A DNA stretch of 64,000 nucleotides from Variovorax saccharolyticus (GTDB taxonomy: Bacteria; Pseudomonadota; Gammaproteobacteria; Burkholderiales; Burkholderiaceae_C). The notes below the pieces were generated by a model, which had not been told where the DNA came from, did no database searches, and worked only from the letters and a program-made list of their open reading frames with translations. Position 1 is the first letter of the stretch; each line of letters starts with the position of its first letter. The stretch is taken from assembly GCF_030316765.1 (NCBI RefSeq), contig NZ_JASZYT010000001.1:248001-312000 (forward strand), written 5' to 3'. This document shows, piece after piece, positions 17,354-26,015 of the stretch. A program made the translations under genes and the position numbers.

Positions 17354-17962
17354 TCAGGTGCTGGCGTCCAGTCCCAAAGCGTCGAAGACGCGGATCGCCG
17401 CGTAGGCATCGTTGGCCGCGTAGCGCAGCTGGGCGTCGGTCAGCTGCCGGTTGGCCCAGTTCGAAGTCGTCGCCTTGCGCGACTTGACGAAGCGGCGCTC
17501 GAACACCAGCGCCACCGCGGTCTTCACGCCGACCGAACGGCGGTAGCCGCGGCGGCGGAATTCGCTGTCGAGGTCGAGCACGCCCTGGGGCTCGATGCCG
17601 AAGCGCTGGCGGATCAGGCTCAGGTCGCTCGCCAGGCCGAATCCGGCCTTGACCAGTTCGGCACTGCCGAGCAGCGCCGCCAGCGTGTCGTGGAATTCGC
17701 TGCGGTGCAACTGGAACAGCCAGGCCTGGTCGCGGGTGGCGAACTGGAGCACGTGCGGTCCGCCCGAGACTTCGTTCTTGGCGAAGGTCGGCTTCGATTC
17801 GGTGTCGAAGCCGACCACGCGGCTGGCCCGCAGCGCCGCCTCGGCGTCCGCCGCGTCCTGCGCCGTGGCGACCACCCGGATGGCATCCAGGCCCAGGCCT
17901 TCGAAGGGTTCGAGCTGGGCGATGTCTTCGCGTTCGGGCAGGGGCGGGAGGGTGTTCTTCAT
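17354..17962 (-). CDS. 3'-5' exonuclease, RNase D-like (DEDDy)
   Basis: A 202-residue exonuclease domain protein. DEDDy residues are seen as GFDTES (Asp and Glu), KAGFGLASDL (Asp) and NDAYAAIRVF (Tyr/Asp: LRYAANDAYAA). There is no HRDC domain, so it is shorter than RNase D and closer to stand-alone exonucleases. The role in RNA or DNA trimming is unknown. It is convergent with gntK (one base apart) and divergent from the TTT receptor. Confidence 0.82.
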   Translation of the reverse strand: MKNTLPPLPEREDIAQLEPFEGLGLDAIRVVATAQDAADAEAALRASRVVGFDTESKPTFAKNEVSGGPHVLQFATRDQAWLFQLHRSEFHDTLAALLGSAELVKAGFGLASDLSLIRQRFGIEPQGVLDLDSEFRRRGYRRSVGVKTAVALVFERRFVKSRKATTSNWANRQLTDAQLRYAANDAYAAIRVFDALGLDAST

Positions 17963-18015
17963 TCGGATGGCCGGTCGGGGGAGTCGATTGTGCTTCGTTG
18001 ACGTTCCCCGATATC

Positions 18016-18030
18016 GTTGATAGCATCAAC
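18016..18030. promoter_or_regulatory. palindromic operator candidate before the TTT/Rieske unit
   Basis: GTTGAT-AGC-ATCAAC is a perfect 6-bp inverted repeat with a 3-bp centre, lying 29 bases before the receptor ATG. Palindromes of this size are typical of MarR- or GntR-type operators; a MarR gene lies convergent at 20312. The assignment is inference. Confidence 0.4.
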
Positions 18031-18058
18031 AATATAAGAACCCACGGAGACAGACGCG

Positions 18059-19054
18059 ATGCACCACACATTCGACGGCGGACGCAGGGATGCGCTCCGC
18101 CTGCTCTCGGCGGCGATGGCGGCCGGCGCCTGGCCGGCGTCCTGGGCCCAGGAGCCCTTTCCGGCCAAGCCGATCCGCGTGATCGTTCCGTTCTCGCCGG
18201 GCGGCGCGATCGACGTCGCGGTGCGCGCGATGACCGACCGGGTGGCGGTCGAGGTCGGCCAGCCGGTGGTGGTGGACGCCAAGCCCGGCGCCGCGACCAT
18301 CGTCGGCGCCGATGCCGCCGCCAAGTCGGCGCCCGACGGCTACACGGTGCTGGTCACCACAAGCAGCACCACCATCAACAATGCCGGCGCCTACAAGAAG
18401 CTGCCCTACGACCCGGTGGCCGGCTTCGCCCCGGTGACGCTGGTCTCGCTCGGCAGCGTGATGTTCGCCGGGCCCGCCACGGCGCCCTACAACAACCTGA
18501 AGGAGTTCGCCGAATGGGCCAGGGCGCAGAAGCGCCCGATCTCCTACGGCACCTGGGGCAAGGGCTCGTCGGCGCATCTTTTCGGCGAGCTGCTGCGCAC
18601 CCGCTACGGGCTCGAGATGCAGCACGTGCCCTACAAGGGCGACGTGGCCGCGCTCAGCGACGTGCGCGGCGGCGTGCTCGACACCACCTTCTCGAGTCCG
18701 GTCAGTGCCCGGCCGCTGGTGCGCGCCAATGCGATCAAGGCGCTCGGCATGACCGGTCCGCGCCGCTCGGGCGGCCTGCCCGAGCTGCCCACCTTCGGCG
18801 AACAGGGTTTCGCGGGCTTCGAACTCGCGGGTTACGTGGCCGTGTACGTGCCCGTCGGCACGCCCAAGCCGGTGATCGATCGCCTCAACAAGGCCTTCGT
18901 CGCGGCAATCCGCACGCCGGATGTCTCGCAGCGCCTGCTCGACCAGGGCCAGGACCCGATCGCCAGCACGCCGGAGGAACTGGCCGAGGTCTACAAGCGC
19001 GATGCGCCGCAATGGCTGGCGCTGATGAAGGCCGCCGGCGTCGAGCCGGAGTGA
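18059..19054 (+). CDS. TTT-family (Bug/TctC) periplasmic substrate-binding protein
   Basis: A 331-residue receptor. The signal sequence contains RRDALRLLSAAMAAGAW, with a twin-Arg-like but not full Tat motif, cleaved near SWAQ. The mature start is the Bug signature KPIRVIVPFSPGGAID, followed by APDGYTVLVTT and HVPYKGD. It precedes the Rieske oxygenase by 20 bases and probably captures the aromatic acid that enzyme uses. No membrane partner is nearby. Confidence 0.9.
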   Translation: MHHTFDGGRRDALRLLSAAMAAGAWPASWAQEPFPAKPIRVIVPFSPGGAIDVAVRAMTDRVAVEVGQPVVVDAKPGAATIVGADAAAKSAPDGYTVLVTTSSTTINNAGAYKKLPYDPVAGFAPVTLVSLGSVMFAGPATAPYNNLKEFAEWARAQKRPISYGTWGKGSSAHLFGELLRTRYGLEMQHVPYKGDVAALSDVRGGVLDTTFSSPVSARPLVRANAIKALGMTGPRRSGGLPELPTFGEQGFAGFELAGYVAVYVPVGTPKPVIDRLNKAFVAAIRTPDVSQRLLDQGQDPIASTPEELAEVYKRDAPQWLALMKAAGVEPE

Positions 19055-19074
19055 AGCACCCGAAGGAATCCCCC

Positions 19075-20292
19075 ATGAACGCACCGCAAGAACCATTGCG
19101 CATCATTCCGATCCGCAGCGCCTATGAGCTGCCGGAGCCCGTCATTCGCGACGAACTCGTGCGCACCGGTCGCGGCACCGCGATGGGCGAGTTGCTGCGC
19201 CGCTACTGGCATCCGGTCGGCCTGGCCGGCGATGCCGGCGACACGCCGCGCCAGATCCGTGTGCTCGGCGAGGACCTGATCCTGTTCCGGGCCGGCAACG
19301 GCGAGCCCGGCCTGCTGCACCCGCGCTGCGCCCACCGGGGCGCCTCCCTGCTCTACGGCAAGGTCGAGGACGACGGCATCCGCTGCTGCTACCACGGCTG
19401 GAAGTTCGGCCCCGGCGGCCAGTGCCTGGAACAGCCCTGCGAGCCCGATGGCGGCACCCGCGTGGGCCGCATGCTGCAGCCGGCCTATCCGGTGGCCGAG
19501 CGCTACGGATTGATCTGGGCCTACATGGGCCCGCCGGAGCGCCAGCCGGTATTGCCGCGTTTCGAGCCCTTCGAAAACCTGGAGGAGGGCGAGTTCCTGG
19601 AGGCAGACGACCAGAGCATCGGCGGTGGCGGCCCGGTGATCGTCGATTGCAACTGGTTCCAGCACTACGAGAACGTGGTCGATCCGTGGCATGTGATGGT
19701 GCTGCACGGCAGCTTCTCGGGCGCGCAGTTCACCGACGCGATGCTGCGGGCGCCGACGATCCGCTTCGACACCACGCCGCGCGGCGTCAAGGTGACCTCG
19801 CTGCGCACGCTCGACGACGGCTCGGTCTTCCGCCGCGTGACCGAGGCCTGCGTGCCGACCTGGCGGGTGGTGCCGAATCCGCGCGTGGGGCAGTACGCGC
19901 GGGTCGAGTCGCTCGGCTTCGTGCTGCCGATCGACGACACGAACTTCCGCATCTACACCGTGGCGCGCGTGCGCACGGCCGGCGAGCTCAAGGGATTCCG
20001 GTCGCGCCAGGGCGGCAAGCTCTGGAGCGAACTCACGCCGCAGGAGCACCGCAGCTTCCCGGGCGACTACGAGGCGCAGAAGAGCCAGGGCGACATCACC
20101 TGGCACTCGCACGAGAACCTCGCGACCAGCGATCGCGGCATCGCGCTGCTGCGGCGACTGGTCGCAGAGCAGGTGAAGGTGGTGGCCGAAGGCGGCGACC
20201 CGGCCGGCGTCGGCTTCGATCCCGCAGACGACCTGGTGCGCTTCGAGGCCGGCAACTTCCACGATCCGCGGCCGGCGGAACCGGGCCGCTGA
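19075..20292 (+). CDS. Rieske ring-hydroxylating oxygenase alpha subunit (phthalate-dioxygenase type)
   Basis: A 405-residue oxygenase. The Rieske [2Fe-2S] ligands are C85-x-H87 and C104-x-x-H107 (CAHRGA, CCYHGWKF). The mononuclear iron site is D203, H206 and H211 in VVDPWHVMVLHG. The protein resembles single-subunit phthalate/vanillate-type oxygenases. No ferredoxin reductase gene adjoins, so electrons must come from elsewhere. The substrate is probably an aromatic carboxylate or ether, inferred from the family and the upstream receptor. Confidence 0.88.
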   Translation: MNAPQEPLRIIPIRSAYELPEPVIRDELVRTGRGTAMGELLRRYWHPVGLAGDAGDTPRQIRVLGEDLILFRAGNGEPGLLHPRCAHRGASLLYGKVEDDGIRCCYHGWKFGPGGQCLEQPCEPDGGTRVGRMLQPAYPVAERYGLIWAYMGPPERQPVLPRFEPFENLEEGEFLEADDQSIGGGGPVIVDCNWFQHYENVVDPWHVMVLHGSFSGAQFTDAMLRAPTIRFDTTPRGVKVTSLRTLDDGSVFRRVTEACVPTWRVVPNPRVGQYARVESLGFVLPIDDTNFRIYTVARVRTAGELKGFRSRQGGKLWSELTPQEHRSFPGDYEAQKSQGDITWHSHENLATSDRGIALLRRLVAEQVKVVAEGGDPAGVGFDPADDLVRFEAGNFHDPRPAEPGR

Positions 20293-20311
20293 GCGGCAGT
20301 GCGCCGTCGCG

Positions 20312-20785
20312 CTAGGCCTGGGCCTGCGCCTGATCCTCTTCCTCGATCATCGCGATCGCCTTGGCCTTGAGCTTGCGGAGCATGGCGACCAGCTGGTCGG
20401 CCTCCTGCGCGTTCAGCTCGCCGCGGAAGCTGCGGTCGCGCAGCTGCGCGGTGCGGGCCAGCCCCTTGACCTTCTTGCGGCCCGCCGCGGTGAGCACGAG
20501 CTCGGCCGACCGGGCATCGGTGCTGTGGGCGCGCCGCTCGACCAGGCCGCGCTCCACCAGCGCGCTCACGATGCGGCTGATCTGGGCCTTGTCGGTGCTC
20601 GAATAGTCGGTCAGGGCACGCAGCGTGACCGGCTGCAGATGCTCGATCAGCGCGAGCGTGCGCCATTCCATCAGGCTCACGTCGTGTTCGCGGCGGAAGC
20701 GAAGGGCTGCGCTGCGGCGCAGCGCGTCCGAGGCGCTGTTGACCTCGTAGCTCAGCAAGGAGAGGAAGGCGGGGGTGGCGGTCAT
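20312..20785 (-). CDS. MarR-family transcriptional regulator
   Basis: A 157-residue winged-helix regulator. The DNA-binding region is about 30-100 (ALTDYSSTDKAQISRIVSALVERGLVERR, then a wing HSTDARSAELVLT). The start is fixed by an ATGA overlap with fghA, so it is the last gene of the formaldehyde-oxidation unit. It is convergent with the Rieske gene. Its targets may be its own operon or the palindrome at 18016; the sequence alone does not decide. Confidence 0.85.
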   Translation of the reverse strand: MTATPAFLSLLSYEVNSASDALRRSAALRFRREHDVSLMEWRTLALIEHLQPVTLRALTDYSSTDKAQISRIVSALVERGLVERRAHSTDARSAELVLTAAGRKKVKGLARTAQLRDRSFRGELNAQEADQLVAMLRKLKAKAIAMIEEEDQAQAQA

Positions 20786-21651
20786 CGCGCGTTCAGGCGT
20801 TCGCGGTGATGCGCAAGATGGTCCGCCACGAAGCTCTGGATGAAGTAGTAGCCGTGGTCGTAGCCCGCATGGCGGCGCAGCGTGAGCGGCTGGCCGGCGG
20901 CGGCGCAGGCGGCCTCGAACAGCTGCGGGTGCAACTGCTCGGCGAGGAACTTGTCGCCCAGGCCCTGGTCGATGAGGATGCCCTGCGGGTAGGGCGCCGA
21001 GGCCTGGGCCTGCATCAATGCGCTGGCGTCGTGCGACAGCCAGCCGGCACGGTCGGCGCCGAGATAGCCGCCGAAGGCCTTCTCGCCCCACGGGCATTGC
21101 GTCGGCGCGCAGATCGGCGCCAGCGCCGACAGCGACTTGAACCGGCCCGGGTGGCGCAGCGCGAGGGTCAGCGCGCCGTGGCCGCCCATCGAATGGCCGA
21201 AGATGCCGATGCGCTCGGCATCGATCGGCAGCTGCTGCGCGATCAGCGGCAGCAGCTCCTGGACGATCCAGCTTTCCATGCGCCAGTGCGCGGCCCAGGG
21301 CGAGGCGGTGGCATCCAGGTAGAAGCCGGCGCCGATGCCGAAATCCCAGCTCGCGGTCGCGCCTTCGATCTCTTCGACCGCCGGGCCGCGCGGGCTGGTG
21401 TCGGGCGCGATCAGCGCCAGGCCGAGTTCGGCCGCCAGCCGCTGGGCGCCGGCCTTGACCATGAAGGTCTCTTCGTTGCAGGTCAGGCCGGCAAGGTAGA
21501 GCACGGCCGGCACCGGGCCGTGCGCCGCCTGCGGCGGCAGGAAGACCGAGAAGCGCATCGGCAGCCCGATCTCGCGCGACTCGTGTTCGAGGAAGCGCAG
21601 CGTGCCGCCAAAGCAGCGGTGCTCGGAAAGTGTCTTGAGGCTGTCTGTCAT
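20782..21651 (-). CDS. fghA: S-formylglutathione hydrolase
   Basis: A 289-residue esterase-D-type hydrolase. The nucleophile is Ser154 in GHSMGGHGAL, with LAGLTCNEETF forming the oxyanion region, APDTSPRG, and the catalytic His in GYDHGYYFI. It releases formate and glutathione from S-formylglutathione, the step after AdhC. Starts and stops overlap by ATGA with both neighbours (hydrolase upstream, marR downstream). Confidence 0.92.
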   Translation of the reverse strand: MTDSLKTLSEHRCFGGTLRFLEHESREIGLPMRFSVFLPPQAAHGPVPAVLYLAGLTCNEETFMVKAGAQRLAAELGLALIAPDTSPRGPAVEEIEGATASWDFGIGAGFYLDATASPWAAHWRMESWIVQELLPLIAQQLPIDAERIGIFGHSMGGHGALTLALRHPGRFKSLSALAPICAPTQCPWGEKAFGGYLGADRAGWLSHDASALMQAQASAPYPQGILIDQGLGDKFLAEQLHPQLFEAACAAAGQPLTLRRHAGYDHGYYFIQSFVADHLAHHRERLNAR

Positions 21652-22559
21652 GGGTTCGATGCAAGGATGAGTTCGAGCACGGCGTCGGCGAACACGCGCG
21701 GCACTTCTTGCGGCATGTTGTGGCCGACGCCGGGCACGACGCGGTGCGAGCGCCGGCCGGTGAAGCGGTGGGCATGGGCCGACGCGTCGCTCACGGGGCG
21801 CACGCCGTCGTCGGCGCCGTCGAAGCTGATGGTGGGGACGCCGATCGGCGGCTGAGCGGCGAGCCGCGCCTCGATGTCGGCATAGGCCGGGTCGCCGGGT
21901 ACGAGGCCGAAGCGGTGGCGGTACGACTGGATCACCACCTCGACGAAATCGGGATGGTCGAAGGCTGCCGCGCTGCGCTCGAAGGTCGCTTCGTCGAAGG
22001 CCCAGGTCGGCGACCAGAGCCGCCACAGCAGGCGCGTGATGCCGCGCCGATCGGAGGCGAGCCCGGCTCGCCCGCGCTCGCTGTGGAAGTAGTACTGGTA
22101 CCACAGCCGGTGCTCGTTCTCGGCCGGCTCCGGGCGCATCGCCTTCGCGATGTCCTGGATGTTGTAGCTGTTGAACGAGACCAGTCCGGCGCAGCGTCCG
22201 GGCCACAGCGCCGCCACCACGCAGGCCGCGCGCCCGCCCCAGTCGTAGCCCGCGAGCACGGCGCGCGGGATCGCCAGCGCGTCGAGCAGCGCCAGCAGGT
22301 CGGCGCCGAGCGCCGCCTGCTCGCCCGAGCGCGGCGTCGCGGCGTCCAGGAAGCGCGTGGCGCCGTAGCCGCGCAGGTAGGGCACGATCACCCTGCAGCC
22401 TGCGGCGGCCAGCATCGGCGCCACTTCGGCGTAGCTGTGGATGTCGTACGGGAAGCCGTGCATCAGCAGCACCGGCGGGCCGTCGGCGGGGCCGGTCTCG
22501 AAATAGGCGATCTCGAGCACGCCGGCCCGGATCGTTCGCAGCGGCTCCATGCGCGTCAT
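21648..22559 (-). CDS. alpha/beta hydrolase, epoxide-hydrolase-like
   Basis: A 303-residue alpha/beta hydrolase. It has LLMHGFP for the oxyanion hole, an acid nucleophile in AGYDWGG (Asp), as in epoxide hydrolases and haloalkane dehalogenases, and GVGHNMPQE for the catalytic His. It is inserted between adhC and fghA. An Asp nucleophile suggests hydrolysis of an epoxide or haloalkane. The position suggests that formaldehyde arises from, or with, its substrate; that is inference. The start MTRMEPL was preferred over an earlier one inside the adhC end. Confidence 0.82.
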   Translation of the reverse strand: MTRMEPLRTIRAGVLEIAYFETGPADGPPVLLMHGFPYDIHSYAEVAPMLAAAGCRVIVPYLRGYGATRFLDAATPRSGEQAALGADLLALLDALAIPRAVLAGYDWGGRAACVVAALWPGRCAGLVSFNSYNIQDIAKAMRPEPAENEHRLWYQYYFHSERGRAGLASDRRGITRLLWRLWSPTWAFDEATFERSAAAFDHPDFVEVVIQSYRHRFGLVPGDPAYADIEARLAAQPPIGVPTISFDGADDGVRPVSDASAHAHRFTGRRSHRVVPGVGHNMPQEVPRVFADAVLELILASNP

Positions 22560-22566
22560 GGCGGCA

Positions 22567-23673
22567 CTAGTAGAGAACGACCCCACGAATCGACTCGCCG
22601 CGCTTCATGAGGTCGAAGCCCTTGTTGATGTCCTCCAGCGGCATCGTGTGCGTGATCAGGTCGTCGATGTTGATCTTGTTCTCCATGTACCAGTCGACGA
22701 TCTTCGGCACGTCGGTGCGGCCGCGGGCGCCGCCGAAGGCCGAGCCTTCCCACTTGCGGCCGGTGACCAGCTGGAACGGCCGCGTGCTGATCTCGGCGCC
22801 GGCCTCGGCCACGCCGATGATGATGCTGCGGCCCCAGCCCTTGTGCGTGCATTCGAGCGCCTGGCGCATCACCTGCGTGTTGCCGATGCACTCGAAGCTG
22901 TAGTCGGCGCCGCCGTCGGTCAGCTGCACGATGGCATCGACCACGTTCGGCGTGTCTTTCGGGTTGATGAAGTGCGTCATGCCGAACTTGCGTGCCATCG
23001 CCTCGCGCGCCGGGTTCAGGTCGACGCCGATGATCTTGTCGGCGCCCACCATCTTCGCGCCCTGGATCACGTTGAGGCCGATGCCGCCGAGACCGAAGAC
23101 GACCACGTTGGCGCCGGCTTCCACCTTGGCCGTGAAGATCACGGCGCCGATGCCGGTGGTCACGCCGCAGCCGATGTAGCAGACCTTGTCGAAGGGCGCG
23201 TCCTCGCGGATCTTGGCCAGCGAGATCTCGGGCGCCACCGTGTAGTTGCTGAAGGTGCTGGTGCCCATGTAGTGGAAGATCGGCTTGCCGTCGAGGCTGA
23301 AGCGGCTGGTGGCGTCGGGCATCAGGCCCTTGCCCTGGGTGCCGCGGATCAGCTGGCACAGGTTGGTCTTGCGGCTCAGGCAGAACTTGCACTGGCGGCA
23401 TTCGGGCGTGTAGAGCGGAATGACGTGGTCGCCCTTCTTGAGCGAGGTGACACCGGGGCCGACGTCGACCACGATGCCGGCGCCCTCATGGCCGAGGATG
23501 GCCGGGAAGATGCCTTCGGGGTCGGCGCCCGAGAGGGTGTAGTAGTCGGTGTGGCAGATGCCCGTGGCCTTGATCTCGACCAGCACCTCGCCGAACTTCG
23601 GGCCCTCCAGGTCGACGGTTTCGATGGTCAGGGGCTGGCCCGATTGCCAGGCGACGGCGGCTTTGGTTTTCAT
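22567..23673 (-). CDS. adhC: S-(hydroxymethyl)glutathione dehydrogenase (class III ADH)
   Basis: A 368-residue zinc alcohol dehydrogenase. Catalytic zinc ligands are C40 (GICHTD), H62 (GHEGAG) and a Cys in YIGCGVTTG; structural zinc uses four Cys at about 92, 95, 98 and 106. The NAD site is GLGGIGL. It oxidises the formaldehyde-glutathione adduct to S-formylglutathione. The start MKTKAAVAW is the family start. It leads the operon with the hydrolase, fghA and marR. Confidence 0.93.
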   Translation of the reverse strand: MKTKAAVAWQSGQPLTIETVDLEGPKFGEVLVEIKATGICHTDYYTLSGADPEGIFPAILGHEGAGIVVDVGPGVTSLKKGDHVIPLYTPECRQCKFCLSRKTNLCQLIRGTQGKGLMPDATSRFSLDGKPIFHYMGTSTFSNYTVAPEISLAKIREDAPFDKVCYIGCGVTTGIGAVIFTAKVEAGANVVVFGLGGIGLNVIQGAKMVGADKIIGVDLNPAREAMARKFGMTHFINPKDTPNVVDAIVQLTDGGADYSFECIGNTQVMRQALECTHKGWGRSIIIGVAEAGAEISTRPFQLVTGRKWEGSAFGGARGRTDVPKIVDWYMENKINIDDLITHTMPLEDINKGFDLMKRGESIRGVVLY

Positions 23674-23699
23674 GGGTTGTGCGGTTTCGGTTCTGGAAT

Positions 23700-23719
23700 C
23701 GGGCACTATAAGATGCCCG
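23700..23719. promoter_or_regulatory. inverted repeat in the adhC-aroQ divergent region
   Basis: CGGGCA-N8-TGCCCG, a perfect 6-bp inverted repeat whose centre contains TATAAG, a possible -10 for aroQ 20 bases further on. It lies 27 bases from the adhC ATG, so a bound protein would affect both genes. The binding factor is unknown. Confidence 0.4.
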
Positions 23720-23738
23720 GCACTCGGAGACCCAAGTC

Positions 23739-24194
23739 ATGAAGAAAATCCTCGTCCTCAACGGCCCGAACCTGAACCTCCTCGGAACGCGCGAGCCCGC
23801 GCAGTACGGCTACGAAACGCTGGCCGACGTCGAGCGCATGTGCCTGGAGACCGGCGCCGCGCTCGGCATCGAGATCGAATGCCGGCAGTCCAACCACGAA
23901 GGCCAGCTGATCGACTGGATCCACGAGGCCGGGCGCGAGGTCGCCGCCGGCCGCATGCTCGGCGTGGTGATGAACCCCGGCGCCTACACCCACACCTCGA
24001 TCGCGCTGCACGACGCCATCAAGGGCGCCAGCGTGCCGCTGGTCGAGCTGCACATCTCCAACGTGCATGCGCGCGAGGAGTTCCGCCACCATTCGTACGT
24101 CTCGCCGGCGGCGCGCGGGATCATCGTCGGCTTCGGCGTCAAGGGCTATCCGCTCGCGATCGAGGCGCTGGTGCGCGTGAGCGACATCAAATGA
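23739..24194 (+). CDS. aroQ: 3-dehydroquinate dehydratase, type II
   Basis: A 151-residue dodecameric dehydratase of the shikimate pathway. It has [18 protein letters not shown] at the N-terminus with the catalytic Tyr, Arg in the flexible loop, [12 protein letters not shown] with the active-site Asn and His, and [18 protein letters not shown]. The length fits the family. The stop overlaps the ATG of the following gene (ATGA). It is a housekeeping gene, divergent from adhC. Confidence 0.95.
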   Translation: MKKILVLNGPNLNLLGTREPAQYGYETLADVERMCLETGAALGIEIECRQSNHEGQLIDWIHEAGREVAAGRMLGVVMNPGAYTHTSIALHDAIKGASVPLVELHISNVHAREEFRHHSYVSPAARGIIVGFGVKGYPLAIEALVRVSDIK

Positions 24195-25303
24195 AGATCG
24201 TCTCGGTCGAGCCTTTCATCCTGCACGTGCCGGTCACCGGCAGCCAGATCGCCGACAGCACGCACACCCTGACGCACTGGGGCGTCGTCGGTGCCAGGAT
24301 CGAGACCGAGGACGGCCTCGTCGGCCACGGCTTCACCGGCACCCACGCCGATCTGCCGGGCGACCAGCTGATCACCCGCTGCATCGCGACCTGCCATGCC
24401 CCGCTGCTGCTCGGCGAGGACGCGCGCGAAGTGCGCCGCCTCTGGCAGAAACTGGCGCGCAACCCCGCGCTGCAATGGATCGGCCGGGCCGGCATCACGA
24501 CGCTGTCGCTGGCGGCGATCGACATCGCCCTGTGGGACCTCAAAGCCAAGGCGGCCGGCGTGCCGTTGTGGAAGCTGCTGGGCGGCCAGGTGCGGCCGCG
24601 CGTGCGGGCCTACAACACCGACATCGGCTGGCTCAGCATCGGCGACGAACAACTGATCGACGGCGCACGGCGTGCGGTCGACGACGGTTTCACGGGCATC
24701 AAGATCAAGGTCGGCTCGAGCGTGGACCGCGACCTGCGGCGCATCGAGGCCGTGCGCGAAGCCATCGGGCCGTCCGTCACGCTGGCGATCGACGGCAACG
24801 GCAAGTGGGATCTCGCCACCTGCCTGCGCTTTTGCCGCGGCGCCGAGCCCTTCGACCTGCTCTGGTTCGAGGAGCCACTGTGGTACGACGATGTCAAGGG
24901 CCACGCGGCGCTGGCCCGCGCCACCCGCATTCCGGTCGCGCTCGGCGAGCAGCTCTACACCGCCGACGCCTTCTCCGAATTCTTCGCCCAGCAGGCGATC
25001 CACTGGGTGCAGCCCGACGTGACCCGCATGGGCGGCATCACCGAGGTGCTCCAGGTGTGCGAGGCCGCCCATGCCTTCCGCCTGCCGGTGGCGCCGCACG
25101 CAGGCGACATGAGCCAGGTCCACGTGCACCTGAGCTACGCGCATCCGGCCTGCGAAGTGCTCGAGTACATCCCGTGGATCAAGGACTGCTTCACCGAGCC
25201 GGCCGAGGTGGTCGACGGGCATTTCCGCCTGCCCGAGCAGCCCGGCGCCGGCACCACGCCGACCGCCGCCGCCTGGCAGTCGTTCCGGAAGCCTGCGGCA
25301 TGA
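24191..25303 (+). CDS. mandelate racemase/muconate lactonizing family enzyme
   Basis: A 370-residue enolase-superfamily enzyme. The catalytic KIK (GIKIKVG), metal ligands in [14 protein letters not shown] and LGEQ, and the His base in VAPHAGD are all present, as in acid-sugar dehydratases and racemases. The N-terminal capping domain is 1-125. It is translationally coupled to aroQ. The substrate is not assigned; an acid sugar is plausible, with no link to the later uronate cluster shown. The residue set is intact, so it should be active. Confidence 0.85.
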   Translation: MKIVSVEPFILHVPVTGSQIADSTHTLTHWGVVGARIETEDGLVGHGFTGTHADLPGDQLITRCIATCHAPLLLGEDAREVRRLWQKLARNPALQWIGRAGITTLSLAAIDIALWDLKAKAAGVPLWKLLGGQVRPRVRAYNTDIGWLSIGDEQLIDGARRAVDDGFTGIKIKVGSSVDRDLRRIEAVREAIGPSVTLAIDGNGKWDLATCLRFCRGAEPFDLLWFEEPLWYDDVKGHAALARATRIPVALGEQLYTADAFSEFFAQQAIHWVQPDVTRMGGITEVLQVCEAAHAFRLPVAPHAGDMSQVHVHLSYAHPACEVLEYIPWIKDCFTEPAEVVDGHFRLPEQPGAGTTPTAAAWQSFRKPAA

Positions 25304-25358
25304 GCCCCCGCCCGGCCGCTCCGAAGGGGGCTCGCACCGCAGTGCGTAGCACGGAGGT
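25304..25358 (+). repeat. degenerate copy of G/C-rich intergenic repeat U
   Basis: The short gap before tag contains GGGGGCTCGCACCGCAGTGC then GTAGCACGGAGGTC, nearly the reverse complement of the motif in the efflux-operon gap at 13494. It matches the tail of the longer copies near 37.1-37.3 kb. Confidence 0.45.
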
Positions 25359-25364
25359 CGCCTT

Positions 25365-26003
25365 ATGAGCGTCGAGCGAGCCGGCCTTTTCGAAGGCGAG
25401 GACGGCGCCTGGCGCTGCCGCTGGTGCGCCGCGACGCCGGTCTACCAGGCCTATCACGACAGCGAATGGGGATTTCCGGTCACGGACGACCGGCGCCTGT
25501 TCGAGAAGCTGTGCCTCGAGGGCTTCCAGGCCGGCCTGAGCTGGCTCACGATCCTCAACAAGCGCGAGGCTTTCCGCCGCGGCTTCGCCGACTTCGATGC
25601 CGAGCGCATGGCGCGTTTCGGCCCGAAGGACGTCGAGCGGCTGCTGGCCGACGCCGGCATCGTGCGCCATCGCGGCAAGATCGAGTCGGCGATCAACAAC
25701 GCCGGGCGCGTGATCGAACTGCGCCGCGAGTTCGGTTCGCTGGCTGCCTACGCCTGGGGTTTCGAGCCCGATCCGGCTTCGCGGCCGAAGCGCATCACCC
25801 ATGCGGCCCTGCAGACCTTCACGACCTCGGCCGAGTCGATCGCGATGTCCAAGGACCTGAAGAAGCGCGGCTGGAGCTTCGTCGGCCCGACCACGGTCTA
25901 TGCCTTCATGCAGGCCATGGGCCTGGTCAACGACCACGTCGAAGGTTGCCACGCACGCAAGGGCGCCCTCGAGGCGCGCGTCGGCCTGAAGCTGCCGCGC
26001 TGA
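25365..26003 (+). CDS. tag: DNA-3-methyladenine glycosylase I
   Basis: A 212-residue base-excision glycosylase that removes 3-methyladenine. It has the zinc Cys pair CRWC followed by YHDSEWGFPV, EKLCLEGFQAGLSWLTIL with the catalytic region, and a C-terminal VEGCHARK that completes the zinc site. An N-terminal stretch of about 17 residues precedes the family core. It is convergent with spoVR. Confidence 0.92.
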   Translation: MSVERAGLFEGEDGAWRCRWCAATPVYQAYHDSEWGFPVTDDRRLFEKLCLEGFQAGLSWLTILNKREAFRRGFADFDAERMARFGPKDVERLLADAGIVRHRGKIESAINNAGRVIELRREFGSLAAYAWGFEPDPASRPKRITHAALQTFTTSAESIAMSKDLKKRGWSFVGPTTVYAFMQAMGLVNDHVEGCHARKGALEARVGLKLPR

Positions 26004-26015
26004 CGCTGAAGCGGG

